Positions 11,682 to 22,435 of a stretch of DNA of 64,000 bases are shown piece after piece; position 1 is the stretch's first letter; every line of letters begins with the position of its first letter. A program made the translations under genes and the position numbers. Below the pieces are notes generated by a model. That model searched no databases. It was not told the origin of the DNA and was given only the letters and a program-made list of their open reading frames with translations. The DNA comes from Rana temporaria (lineage: Eukaryota > Chordata > Amphibia > Anura > Ranidae), in NCBI RefSeq assembly GCF_905171775.1, contig NC_053501.1, positions 70,111,316-70,175,315 on the forward strand, given 5' to 3'.

Positions 11682-12326
11682 GAGTTTCGTGGCAAAAAGC
11701 ACGTCCTCATAGGGCTAGTGACTAGTTTCGTGGCAAAAAGCACTTCCTCATAGGGCTATGAGGAAGTGCTTTTTGCCACGAAACTAGTCAGGGCGTACCG
11801 AGTGGCACACTGCCATCACCCCATTGGACTACTCGGAACTATATGGGTTATCTGCATGCCGCTGGCCAGAGCTGCAGGTTCAAGGCCTTTTTTTATGCTG
11901 CAAAATGTGAGTGCATTTCTTAAACCACTTTGTAGAAATAAACGTTTTTAAGTGATTTTACACTATCGAGGCATCTCTCTTTTATGTATATGTGACCATT
12001 TCCATTGGAGTTATTGCTGGATGATCCGAGTTGAATCGCCTTCCCTTCCCTGCAAGCCCAGATGGTTGCTGATTGCTATATGCTGTTTTTGGTCTCCTCT
12101 AACCCAGGGACCATTTCCATCTGGTAAGCAGACTTGCATATACGTGTGGTGGAGGTCTTCAGCTGCATGTCACATCAGTGTCAACCATTATTCCTCTGAT
12201 CCTTTGAGATCTGACTGCACTTGGGTGGATGTCACTTTTTTCTTCTTTTCGGACTGTAATATATGAATATAATTTATTTGGAATCCTGATAGCCCTTTCA
12301 GTTTGGACTATAGGGGCTTGTTGTGT
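11682..12326 (+). mobile_element. Hammerhead-like repeat, upstream part
   Basis: The motif GTGCTTTTTGCCACGAAACT occurs once on the plus strand (about 11766-11785), and its complement occurs twice just upstream (about 11682-11700 and 11724-11742), making a compound palindrome. The plus copy ends in GAAA, CTAG, TC. Downstream, TACACTATCGAGGC and an AATAAA-like site (about 11935) match the 27400-29003 element, where TACACGATCGAGGC follows AATAAAG. This places both in one family. It continues beyond the nested TTAA element to about 13095. Confidence 0.5.
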
Positions 12327-12802
12327 TTAAAGTGGAGTTCCACCCATTTTTTTATGTTTGTCTGTGCTGCATGCTCTAATCTCATAGTGTTCAGAATGGA
12401 CAATTTTTATTTAATTTGTTGCTTCTAAATACCTTTATTTTGTAGTCCTTCATTACTTCCTCCTCCTTATTTGCCTAGGCTATTTGCAAGGGTTTCTGGG
12501 ATAGGCATCATGTTTCCCAGTAGTCCTTGCAAACCTGACTGAAACCTATTACACTGCTTGTGCACTGAGCATGTGCAAGATATGCAAAGCTGAAATCCAG
12601 GAAGTCATACCGTCTGGCTTCATGATGCCCACACTTAAGATGGCCACGGTCTATTTCTAGATTATAAACTATCTAAATGCTGTAACAACCTAACAAAACG
12701 GACCTTAGTTTACAGACTAACTTTACTAGAATACATTAAGCTTGTGTATTACAGGGGTATTTATATTTAAAAAGTGAAATTGTGGGTGGAACTCCCCTTT
12801 AA
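12327..12802. mobile_element. piggyBac-like MITE (TTAA both ends)
   Basis: TTAA lies at 12327-12330 and 12799-12802, with inverted ends AAAGTGGAGTTCCACCCA and TGGGTGGAACTCCCCTTT. Short, non-coding, inserted inside the hammerhead-like repeat. Confidence 0.85.
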
Positions 12803-13095
12803 GGACATTCATCAAGTTGTTCCTCTATTTCACTGTGGACTGTGTTTTTTTCATTTTTTACATTATTTTATTCGATTATTTGTATGGTATACATACTCAC
12901 TTTTCACTTTTTAATATTCACTGATCATTAGCGCGGTTTATTTTCTTTTCTTTCCATTGCTACTTTGTTTATATGACATAGGTTAACCGCAGCTTTATTT
13001 GTTTATATCGTTTTGCATTTTCACATGCACTTCTGATTCAATTTATGTTTCACTTTATGTAGATTAGCGCAATTTATACCACTTTTTTCCTCTTA
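12803..13095 (+). mobile_element. Downstream part of the hammerhead-like repeat
   Basis: T-rich tail containing two copies of ATTAGCGC followed by a T-rich run. The same word ends the 27400-29003 element. It probably continues 11682-12326 across the TTAA MITE. Confidence 0.4.
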
Positions 13096-13822
13096 TGTGT
13101 GAAGCAGCCCCCCTCAGCCCCCCTAATACTTACCTGAACCCCATCTCTATTAAGCGATGTTGCACCAGTCTCTCGTCAATCAAAATCAGTTAGCCAGTCA
13201 GGAGAGAAAGAGGGCAAGGCTAAGTTGCGGCTCAATATCTGAATGGACACACAGAGCTGTGACTCGGCTTGAGTGCCCCCATAGCAAGCCGCTTGCTGTG
13301 GGGGCACTCAACAGAAGGGAGCAGCCAGGAGAGCCGAAGAGTGCAAAACCACTGCACAGAGGAGGTAAGTATAACAAAACAATTATGCCCTGTACACACG
13401 ATCGGTCCATCCGATGAGAACGGTCTGATGGACCGTTTTCATCGGTTAACCGATGAAGCTGACTGATGGACAGTCGTGCCTACACACCATCAGTTAAAAA
13501 ACCGATCGCGTCAGAACGCTGTGACGTAAAACACAACGACGTGCTGAAAAAAACGAAGTTCAGTGCTTCCAAGCATGCGTCGACTTCTGAGCATGCGTGG
13601 ATTTTTAACCGATGGTCGTGCCTACTAACGATTGTTTTTTTTCTATCGGTTAGGTATGCATCGGTTAAATTTAAAACAAGATTGCTTTTTTTTAACCTAT
13701 GGATAAATAACCGATGGGGCCCACACACGATCGGTTTGGTCCGATGAAAACGGTCCATCAGACCGTTCTCATTGGTTTGACCGATCGTGTGTATGCGGCA
13801 TTAGACTTTACAATCACTTTAA
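13086..13822. mobile_element. piggyBac-like MITE remnant with a nested MITE
   Basis: The region matches the 41245-41646 copy over GTGCCCCCATAGCAAGC and the CAGTCAGGAGAGAAAGAGGG neighbourhood. It ends in TTTACAATCACTTTAA with TTAA at 13819-13822. The left end is missing. A GTACACACG-group MITE occupies 13384-13802. Confidence 0.65.
13384..13802. mobile_element. GTACACACG-group MITE, GATCGGT subfamily
   Basis: The ends TATGCCCTGTACACACGATC and GATCGTGTGTATGCGGCATT are complementary. Internal arms repeat ATCGGTTAACCGATG and AAAACGGTCC. The central ACTTCTGAGCATGCGTGG is the shared core. Sister copies are 53431-53844 and 61143-61567. Confidence 0.8.
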
Positions 13823-14570
13823 GTGCAAAAGTGTAAGTTGCTGTGTTGTCAAATGCAGAAGCACACACGTGTGTGGTATTGGTGAATGCAAATATGCATG
13901 TGAGCTGATATTCTTAGCATTATATAAAAATTACTTAAAATGGGTTAAATTTGAAATGGAAGTTACATTTTTTTCAGCACATGGAAATTGTGAATTCTAG
14001 TCACATCCTGTTTCCCCGCCTAAACCTTTACACAAGAAATCTCGAATTATTTTTATTTTCCATATTCAAGCTGTGTTTTATTTTCAGAGTTACAAAGTCA
14101 TAAAATGAATGCTTTCTGTAGAACTACAGGTGCACTTTAGTGTCCAATGAGTCATTATGTGGAAAAGCTGCCCTTTTCTGACCCTGCCATCACTGTGCCT
14201 ACTCTAAGATTGCACTGCTGCTGTCACACATGGCAAGGGACAGAAAGCCTTGCCACAGGGAACACAGGGACATAAATCTTCTTCCAGAACACAACAGCTA
14301 TTTGTACCTGTGGGGATTCACAAACAAGGTCAAGCAGAAATGATTTAGTTGAATTTAAAGGAAATGTTTAGCAGTTTTGTACATTTTCTTTATATATGTA
14401 TTATGGTTTGGAATTAAAAAAAAAATGTTTTCTACTTTTTTTCTGGTAAGGTAAATAATACATTTCTCCCATTTATATTTAGAAATAGTTTTAGGTAGCG
14501 GGTAGAGCTGTAGACTATTTACATTTTCCAGAGACAGCTTACCAGTCTTTTATTAAAAGCTTGGGGCAGA
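13823..14570. other. No recognised feature
   Basis: Mixed composition with no family or coding signal that I can name. Possibly single-copy DNA. Confidence 0.4.
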
Positions 14571-15394
14571 TTCACAGAGCAAGTACGCCGGCGTATCTAC
14601 TGATACTCCGGCGTACTTGCAAATTTCCCGCGTCGTATCTTTAGTTTGAATCCTCAAACCAAGATACAACGGCATTTGGGTAAGATCCGACAGGCGTACG
14701 TACGGCTTCGTACGCCTTCGGATCTTAGATGCAATACTTTGGCGCCCGCTGGGTGGAGTTTGCGTCGTTTTCAGCGTTGGGTATGCAAATGAGCTTTTTA
14801 CGACGATCCACGAACGTACGCGCGGTCGTCGCATTCTCTTACGTCGTCTCTAGTCGGCTTTTTCCGGCGTATAGTTAAAGCTGCTATTTTGTGGCGTATA
14901 GATAGACTTGCCATGTTAAAGTATGGCCATCGTTCCCGCGTCGAATTTTGAATTTTTTTATTTTTTGCGTAAGTCGTCCGTGAATAGGGATAGACGTAAC
15001 TCAGGTCTAAGTTCAAAGAATGACGTTGTTGCGACGTCATTTCGCGCAAAGCACGGCGGGAAATTTCAAAACAGAGCATGCGCAGTTCAGTCGGCGCAGG
15101 GACGCGCTTCATTTAAATGAATCACGCCCCCTACCCGCCCAATTTGAAATCCGCCACCAGAAATACACTACGCCGCCGCAACTTACGGCGCAAAATCTTC
15201 CTGGATTTTATTTAGAGCCAGGTAAGATACGGTGGCGTAGTGTATCTATGATACGCTGCGCCTGGGCATTTCTTTTTTTGTTTACCAAAGTTTATTGTAA
15301 ATACAAATGTGAATAAGCATATATATATTGTAAACATATGGACAGTACAAAGTTCAACATAGTATCTTTGGTAGAAAATATATTAACCTCTTGA

Positions 15395-16370
15395 CCACCG
15401 GGCACTTAAACCCCCTTCCTCACCAGACCAATTTTCAGCTTTCGGTGCTCTCACAATTTGAATGACAATTACTCAGTCATACAACATTGTGCCCATCTGA
15501 CATTTTTGTCCTTTTTTCCCCACAAATAGAGCTTTCTTTTGGTGGTATTTGATCACCTCTGTGATTTTTATTTTTTGCGCTATAAAAGAAAAAACACTGA
15601 AAATTCTGTAAAAAAAAAAAAAAATCTTGTTTCTGTCATATTAGCAGGTATTGTGGAGTATTGGGTGGTATTGCGGAGTATGGGGGGGTTATTGCAGAGT
15701 ATGGGGGGGTTATTGCAGAGTATGGGGGGGTTATTGCAGAGTATGGAGGGGTTATTGCAGAGTATGGGGGGGTTATTGCAGAGTATGGGGGGGTTATTGC
15801 AGAGTATGGGGGGGTTATTGCAGAGTATGGGGGGGTTAATTGCAGAGTATGGGGGGTTAAATGCAGAGTATGGGGGGTTAAATGCAGAGTATGGGGGATA
15901 TGGGGGTATTGCAGAGTATGAGGGGTTAATTGCAGAGTATGGGGGGTATGGGGGTATTGCAGAGTATTGCACAGGGAGGGAGGGATGGATCTGTGACTGC
16001 ATGTGTCACAGATCCATCCCACAGCAGCTGCTGCTGCTGCCGCTCTCCCCCCTCTCCTCTCACACTGTACCGATCGGTACAGAGAGGAGAGGGAGGAACC
16101 GGCGTCATGACATGACGCCGGTTTGTTTACAAGTGATCGCTCCATCATTTGATGGAGCGATCACGTAGTAAACCACCGCTATCAGCGGCGATTTACCGCG
16201 ATCTGTGATGCGCCGGGTCTTCTAGACCCGGCGCTCACAGATGATTCCGGGAGCGCGCCCCAGGGGGCGCGCGAGTGAAGGATTCTGGGAGGACGTCCCA
16301 GGGACGTCGTCCCGGAATAACTCCACCGCGCTGTAGCAGTATTTTTGCTATGGCGCGGTGGGGTAGTATT
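15395..16370. mobile_element. Partial copy of a widespread frog repeat (family with GAGCTTTCTTTTGGTGG)
   Basis: It starts CTCTTGACCACCGGGCACTT and contains GAGCTTTCTTTTGGTGGTAT and TTTTTGCGCTATAAA, as in 36661-37920. The middle has been replaced or expanded by a 21-bp minisatellite. The right third consists of hairpins such as GATCGCTCCATCA/TGATGGAGCGATC, then GCGCGGTGG near the end. Superfamily not assigned. Confidence 0.6.
15653..15965. repeat. Minisatellite, 21-bp unit
   Basis: The unit is TTATTGCAGAGTATGGGGGG plus G. About eight near-perfect copies are followed by shortened variants (TTAAATGCAGAGTATGGGGG). Because 21 is divisible by 3, every frame without a stop encodes a repeating heptapeptide, which accounts for the long overlapping reading frames on both strands. 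Confidence 0.9.
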
Positions 16371-16460
16371 TAAGCATTGTATGATAACATTGCAAAACCT
16401 ATGAAGGAGAAATCAGATATCATTGCACAGTTCCATGACTCATAAGACGTTAGCCAAGAG

Positions 16461-16913
16461 CAGGCCCGTCGGAACCCGACAGGCAAACCAAGAAATTGCC
16501 TGGGGCCCCCGAGCTGGCCAGGGACCCCGAACTAGCCAAGGGGCCCCAGCAGGGAGGGCCCTTGCCGCACCGCTGCTTCCTGCAGTCCGGTCGGCCGTGT
16601 ACCATAACCGTGCGGTACAGGAGAATCAGGTTCCTGTTCCCGGCCAGACTGACAGGAAGTGCACACACTGTGTGTTCACTTCCTCTCAGTCTGGCCCCGG
16701 GAACAGCAAACTGAATGCCCTGTACCGCGCAGTTATGGTACACGGCCGACCGGACTGCAGGAGGAAGCAGCGGTGCGGCAAGGGCCCTCCCTGCTGGGGC
16801 CCCTGTGTGGACACCAGGATAGAGGTAAGCCGACCCCCCCGCTTCTCAAATAGAAAAGTGATTTATTTTTATTTTTTTTGCTTGGGGCCCCCTAATATCT
16901 TCAAACGGCCCTG
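16461..16913. mobile_element. hAT-type fold-back MITE (TSD GCCAAGAG)
   Basis: The 8-bp duplication GCCAAGAG (16453-16460, 16914-16921) flanks ends CAGGCCCGT and ACGGCCCTG. Long inner arms (about 16546-16665 and 16677-16803) are inverted copies around CACACACTGTGTG. The 168-residue reading frame across it is a by-product of the G/C-rich palindrome. Confidence 0.85.
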
Positions 16914-17008
16914 GCCAAGAGTTAAATAAAAAGCGAAGGATAGAGGGTATGGGTAAGGGAGAAAGTAGCCTGGGGTATCATCATTAATTGGTGGACCAAC
17001 TAGACCAT

Positions 17009-17507
17009 TTAGGGGTTGTAAAGACAAAACTATTTTCCTCTTAAATTAAAGTCTGACAGTAGCTGATAAAGTAAAAAGTAATGTTTTGCATTATAACTAG
17101 TTTGATACCTGTTGAAATGGAGCTGTTTTATTCACCTCCCGCACTCCTGAATCATTATCCTCACTGACTTCCTGGTTTGCGGTGCGCATTCATTCTTGCT
17201 ACATCACGGCCTAATAGGAACTACAGTTCCCATAAGGCTTAGCCTCCATGCCTGTGAGGGATAAGAGAGCATCTTCACGCAGGGCTGTAGTCAAAGGGAG
17301 GGGGTGAGCACATTCTGCTTTCCACCATGCAAAACAGCTCAGATGCTGGTGGAAAGCAAGAAGAGAAGAGACAGGAAATGGCATTTTCAAACCTGAATTA
17401 CTGTATTTTGGAGGTCAAAAGGAAAAACGAGGTAAGTGATATTTAAATGCTCTTGCTTACAGCAATCAATTGATCTAATAAAAAACGAACCTTTAGTGTT
17501 CCTTTAA
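17009..17507. mobile_element. Probable degenerate piggyBac-like MITE
   Basis: The left end TTAGGGGTTGTAAAGAC resembles the family start seen at 761. The right end AACCTTTAGTGTTCCTTTAA contains TTAA. Left TTAA is mutated. An internal inverted pair GCTTTCCACCA/TGGTGGAAAGC supports fold-back structure. Confidence 0.45.
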
Positions 17508-17713
17508 ACACTTGGAGGCTATCATTAAGGGTATGGTAAACTCTTTCCGAGAGTTTGAGAATCTCCATTCGATCCAACACCTGTTACCAGGAAATGGTGT
17601 TGGTTCTCCAATTCAGTGCTACCATCCATTGTATTGAACTACACAGGGAATGTAATAATCTGACTATGCTGGGATCCCTGATGCGCCTCGGCATTTCTAT
17701 GTGAATCTGGCCC

Positions 17714-18935
17714 TTGTTGTTTACGGCATCTGTAGCTAAAGCTGCAATTTAAATGTAGCACTGAATAACTCAGTATCTGGGTTGCTGTGGAAGCTCTTAT
17801 CAGATATCAGATTGCAAAGGGAATTTTTCAGGCGTGCCAAAGTTAAAATAACTTAGCACACATGGTACACTACTCATCTGATACCCATTCAAATTTTTCA
17901 TCAACACCCAATAGGTTTTCTTATTTGTTTTGTTTTTTGCAGGCAAACCACCCAGTATATTTTTATTTGTAATTTGGGATGTCTTGTGAATATTTATATT
18001 TCATATTCAGCACTAATAAATACAAATATTACAATTAGTTTGTTTTTTAACTTTATTTCTAAACAAAAAATATTCCATATAGACATTTTAAACATTCAAT
18101 TTGCAGATAGGGCTCAATGCAAGAAGATAAGTGCTCTCCATAATTCCCTCTGCAGCTGCTGTGCTACCTGAGCCGAGTAACTTCACTGGTTATATGCAAA
18201 GGTTTACAACCACTTTAAAGAAGTTGTAAAGGTTGAAGACTTTTTACCTTCATGCATGGAGTGCGACTTGTCGGGCTGACAAGTCGCCTGAAGGGCCCGC
18301 CCCTGGGTGAAACGACACTAATCATCTCTCCTTTTCTAATTGGCCGGTGTCAGTCCAGGCACCTGGTGGATCCAGACTCCCATTGTCGGAATGACGCGGT
18401 GCCTGGACTGATTCCTGTGACGTCTGCTGAAAACGGGTCACAGGAGTGCAGTAGAGCAGTGGAGAGTTTTATTTTTATGTATTTTTTTTACAATTAAATT
18501 CTTTCTTTTTTTTTCACAATGATTTCTGTTTTTACTAAATTTTATTTTTTTAACACTTTTTTACAATTACATTTTTGTAATAGTTATTGCAATCTTTTTT
18601 TTTTTTTTTTTATCGGCCCTGTTGGTGGGCTTTGGTAAGATGTCCTCCTCCTCCTACTCCAATACATGTCACACACAGCAGGCACCCCCCGCTCTCGGAG
18701 CTGAGTGTGAAAAGTTTGGTTGCGATGTGAGAGAAAAGTCCCGCCTTCTTCTAGACCAGTTCATGTGATAGACGCAGTGTTCTGTCTATAACACGAGGGA
18801 GCTGGTCTAGGAGGAGGGCGGGACTTTTCTCTCACAGCGCAGCCAAACTTTCACACTCAGCTCTGATTACACACATCAGGGGGGGTGCCTGGTGTGTGGA
18901 ATCCAGGCACAGGCACTGACTGTAGTGAGGCAGCA
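17714..18935. other. Mixed region: back-to-back TTAA ends and an inverted repeat
   Basis: At 18201-18235 the right end TTTACAACCACTTTAA of one piggyBac-like element abuts the left end TTTAAAGAAGTTGTAAAGG of another, sharing TTAA (18215-18218). From 18667 to 18895 a fold-back (arms with AAAGTCCCGCC and GGCGGGACTTTT) surrounds a short loop. The remainder, including T-rich 18480-18620, shows nothing else. Confidence 0.45.
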
Positions 18936-20052
18936 TTATGGGCAAGGTGAGGCTGCGATTATGGGCACGGTGAGGCTGAGATTATGGGCAAGGTGAGGCT
19001 GCGATTATGGGCACAGTGAGGCTGCGATTATGGGCACAGTGAGGCTGCGATTATGAGCATGGTAAGGCTGAGATTATGGGCATGGTGAGGCTGAGATTAT
19101 GGGCCTGGTGAGGCTGCATTATGGGCACGGTGAGGCTGCGATTATGGGCACGGCGAGGCTGTGATTATGGGCACGGCGAGGCTGCATTATGGGCACGATG
19201 AGGCTGAGATTATGGGCAGGGTGAGGCTGAGATTATGGGCAAGGTGAGGCTGCATTATGGGCATGGTAAGGCTGTGATTATGGGCACGGTGAGGCTACGA
19301 TTATGAGCACAGTGAGGCTGAGATTATAGGCAAGGTGAGGCTGAGATTATGGGCAAGGTGAGGCTGTGTTATGGGGATGGTGAGGCTGCGATTATGGACA
19401 CGGTGAGGCTGCATTATGGGCACGGTGAGGCTGCAATTATGAGCACGGTGAGGCTGCATTATGGGCACGGTGAGGCTGCGATTATGGGCACGGTGAGGCT
19501 GCGATTACGGGCACGATGAGGCTGCATTATGGGCACGGTGAGGCTGCATTATGGGCAAGGTGAGGCTGCGATTATGGGCACAGTAAGGCTGCGATTATGG
19601 GCACGGCGAGGCTGCAATTATGGGCACGGTGAGGCTACAATGATGGGTGCAGTAAGGCTAAAATGATAGGCACAGTAAGGCTGCAATGATGGGCACTGTG
19701 AGGCTACATTGATGGGTACAGGGAGGCTGCATTGATGGGCAGTGAGGCTGCAATGATGGGCACCATGAGGCTGCAATGATGGGTACAGTGTGGCTGCAAT
19801 GATGGGTACAGTGAGGCTACATTGATGGGTATAGTGAGGCTGCACTCATGAGCAGTGAGGCTGCCACGATGGGCACAGTGAAGCTGAATTGATGGGTACA
19901 GTGAAGCTGCATAGACGGCACAGTAAGGCTGCATTGACGGGCACAGTGTGGCTGCATTGACAGGCACAGTGAGGCTGCATTGAGAGGCACAGTGAGGCTG
20001 CATTGACGGGAACAGAGAGTCTGCATTTGATGGGCACTGGTGAGGCTGCATT
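18936..20052. repeat. Minisatellite, 23-bp unit, two diverged halves
   Basis: The unit GAGGCTGCGATTATGGGCAC plus GGT repeats to about 19640. The copies then shift to GAGGCTGCAATGATGGGCAC plus AGT up to 20052. Roughly 45 copies. The minus-strand reading frames are incidental. Confidence 0.9.
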
Positions 20053-20074
20053 GATCTTTTGTACCATGTCTGCA

Positions 20075-20851
20075 GTCTCTGACCATCTCCTGTATCATGT
20101 CTACATATCTTACCCTCTTTAGTATCATGTCCTCAGTCTCTAACCATCTCCTGTACCATGCCCGCAGCCTCTGCCATCTTGACATCTCCTGTACCATGCC
20201 CGCAGCCTCTGACATCTCCGGTACCATCCCCGCAGCCTCTGACATCTCCTGTACCATGCCCGCAGCCTCTGACATCTCCTGTACCATGCCCGCAGCCTTT
20301 GACATTTCTTGTACCATGCTCGCAGCCTCTGACATCTCCTGTACCATGCCCGCAGCCTCTGCCATCTTGACATCTCCTGTACCATGCCTGCAGCCTCTGA
20401 CATCTCCGGTACCATCCCCGCAGCCTCTGACATCTCCTGTACCATGCCCGCAGCCTGTGACATCTCCTGTACCATGCTCGCAGCCTCTGACATCTCCTGT
20501 ACCATGCCCGCAGCCTCTGACATCTTCTGTACCATGCCCGCAGCCTTTGACATTTCCTGTACCATGCTCGCAGCCTCTGACATCTCCTGTACCATGCCCG
20601 CAGCCTCTGCCATCTTGACATCTCCTGTACCATGCCCGCAGCCTCTGACATCTCCGGTACCATCCCCGCAGCCTCTGACATCTCCTGTACCATGCCCGCA
20701 GCCTCTGACATCTGCTGTACCATGCCCGCAGCCTCTGACATCTCCTGTACCATGCTCGCAGCCTCTGACATCTCCTGTACCATGCCCGCAGCCTCTGACA
20801 TCTTCTGTACCATTCCCGCAGCCTTTGACATCTCCTGTACCATGCCCGCAG

Positions 20852-20855
<4 letters not shown>
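20075..20855. repeat. Minisatellite, 30-bp unit with higher-order pattern
   Basis: The unit CTGACATCTCCTGTACCATG plus CCCGCAGCCT occurs about 25 times. A variant junction, GCCATCTTGACATCTCC, recurs at about 20173, 20361 and 20609, showing multi-unit amplification. A 30-bp unit keeps frame, giving decapeptide-repeat reading frames up to 236 residues on the minus strand with no other sign of coding. Confidence 0.9.
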
Positions 20856-20856
<1 letters not shown>

Positions 20857-20897
<41 letters not shown>

Positions 20898-21105
20898 TAT
20901 ATATATATAAAAAATTGGGCCCTTTATTAAAAAAAAATATAAAAAAAATAAACATTTATAAGAAAAAAAAGGGGGACCTCGGGGCCTCTGGGCCCTTTAA
21001 TAAAAAATAAATATATATAAACAAAAATAAAAAAATAAACATTTATAACAAATAAAAATAGGGGGTTTGCCACATGGAGCCCTGGGGACATCTGAGCCCT
21101 TTAAT

Positions 21106-21168
<63 letters not shown>

Positions 21169-21260
21169 AGAAAAAAAAAAAAAAAAAAATAATATAATTT
21201 TTTTTTTTTTTTATAAAAAAGGGGGGTTGCCATCCGGGGCCCTGGGGACCTCTGGGCCCT

Positions 21261-21303
<43 letters not shown>

Positions 21304-21330
21304 TATATACATATATATATATATCAAAAC
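20857..21330. mobile_element. Internal fragments of a hAT MITE family plus TA/AAT microsatellites
   Basis: Blocks of GGGCCCTTTAATAAAA and GGGGTTGCCATC are repeated and separated by (TA)n (20857-20893, 21109-21162) and (AAT)n (21263-21300). The same blocks form the interior of the complete hAT element at 51662-52313. Ends are absent here. Confidence 0.6.
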
Positions 21331-22435
21331 CCCATTCAAGACTTCAAGTGACTCCTCTGAGTCTCTAAAAAGTCTTATAAAGTCTTATAAAAAATGCAGC
21401 ACTGATGTATGTGGCAGCTTGAAAGTTCACTGATGTCAATGCTGGACAATAGTATGAACCATCCCAGATGAAATCAGAGAATCCCGTCACTTGTGTGCCC
21501 CTTAGGTTATTCTACTCACCAGACCTCTGCTCAATATAGCATTGAACACTCCTCTCGTCCCAAAGATCATCAGCCACTCGCCTCCATATCCCTGCCCAAT
21601 GCAGTGTAGATATTCCTTTTATTTAAAGGTCATCAGCCATTCTCCTCCCGGTGTCTACCAGTTGAAATCAGTGGGTGCATGCATGCGTCTCAGCGGTCAT
21701 GGAAGTGAACAGAGAAACTTTGCCAAAAGTCACTGTACGTCTATTAGAACCTGGCTGTGAGGGCTCAGTGTGTAGGACATGTGTTGTTGGGGGTCTTAGT
21801 ATGCCCGGCTGTTGTCCTTCCCCTTTCTGGAAAGTTCTAATAGATGTACAGTGACGTTTGGCAAAGTGAGCAGACTGCAGTTCCTCTTTAATTGAACAAG
21901 CTAAAGTTAGAAGCTGATTGGCTACCATGCAAGGCTGCACCAGATTTTGCACTTTTAGTTTTAGTAAATCACTCCCAGAGTTCCAGGAAGTAAAGGGGAA
22001 TGGAATCATCTGCCCTTAGTAAAAATGGGTACCATAAGAATAAAAGGGAGCTAAAGAAAAATAAGGTATAGAAAGAATGAAAACTCTCTGTAAATATCTG
22101 TTTGAAGATTTCCATAATTTCTAAAGGTGCCTTTGTTGTAAATTGTGTGATGGGGTGAAGGTTCTTTTTAAGGATTTTGAAATCATGTCTTAATGAAAAA
22201 AAAATGATACAAATACATACAGTGGGGAAAAGTTCACCTTTTCACAAAAAAATAATAAATGCAAATTCGTTTGCAGTTAAAAAAAAATTAGCATTTATTA
22301 TTTTTTGTGGAAGGAGCCTGTAAACCATTTCACCGCCGATCAGCAGATCTGGTGCCATGCAGGTTTCCTGCAGATCTGTCCCTGTATCAGCTTCCTCATA
22401 CCTCATACGAGTAAGCTGATACCTGCTGACAGGAA
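21331..22435. other. Mostly unassigned; half of a short MITE near 21888
   Basis: At 21888-21976 GTTAGAAGCTGATTGGCTAC through TTTAGTAAATCA matches one arm of the short MITE at 40350-41730. An inverted pair TGACGTTTGGCAAAG / CTTTGCCAAAAGTCA lies at about 21850 and 21716. Small hairpins occur at 22340-22430. Nothing else recognised. Confidence 0.45.

Larger units (their letters stand above)
15274..17681 (-). mobile_element. Retroelement insertion with 17-bp target duplication
   Basis: The duplication TGCGCCTGGGCATTTCT (15257-15273) recurs with one mismatch at 17682-17698. At the left edge a T tract followed by TTTACCAAAGTTTATTGTA reads, on the minus strand, as AATAAA plus a short poly(A). This gives a minus-strand LINE-like insertion whose 3' end is at 15274. 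The outer sequences (15274-15394 and 17508-17681) are the retroelement proper. Between them lie a frog repeat, a hAT MITE and a possible TTAA MITE. No reverse transcriptase was recognised, so it may be the 3' end of a longer LINE. Confidence 0.6.
14574..17713. mobile_element. GGGCCAGATTCAC-type MITE, copy A4, split by a 2.4-kb retroelement (TSD TTG)
   Basis: The left part (14574-15273) starts GGGCAGATTCACAGAG. The right end lies far away at 17682-17713 and finishes GTGAATCTGGCCC. TTG flanks both outer ends (14571-14573, 17714-17716), so the two pieces are one element. The inserted 15274-17681 is flanked by a 17-bp repeat of MITE sequence. Confidence 0.8.

Noticed and set aside
15539..16168. 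209-residue plus frame and 170-residue minus frame
   Set aside because: They track the 21-bp minisatellite and neighbouring repeat. No domain, and both strands are open.
20097..20843. Minus-strand frame with MVQEMSEAAG-like repeats and plus-strand counterparts
   Set aside because: A 30-bp minisatellite is in frame by length, open on both strands, and shows no flanking coding sequence.
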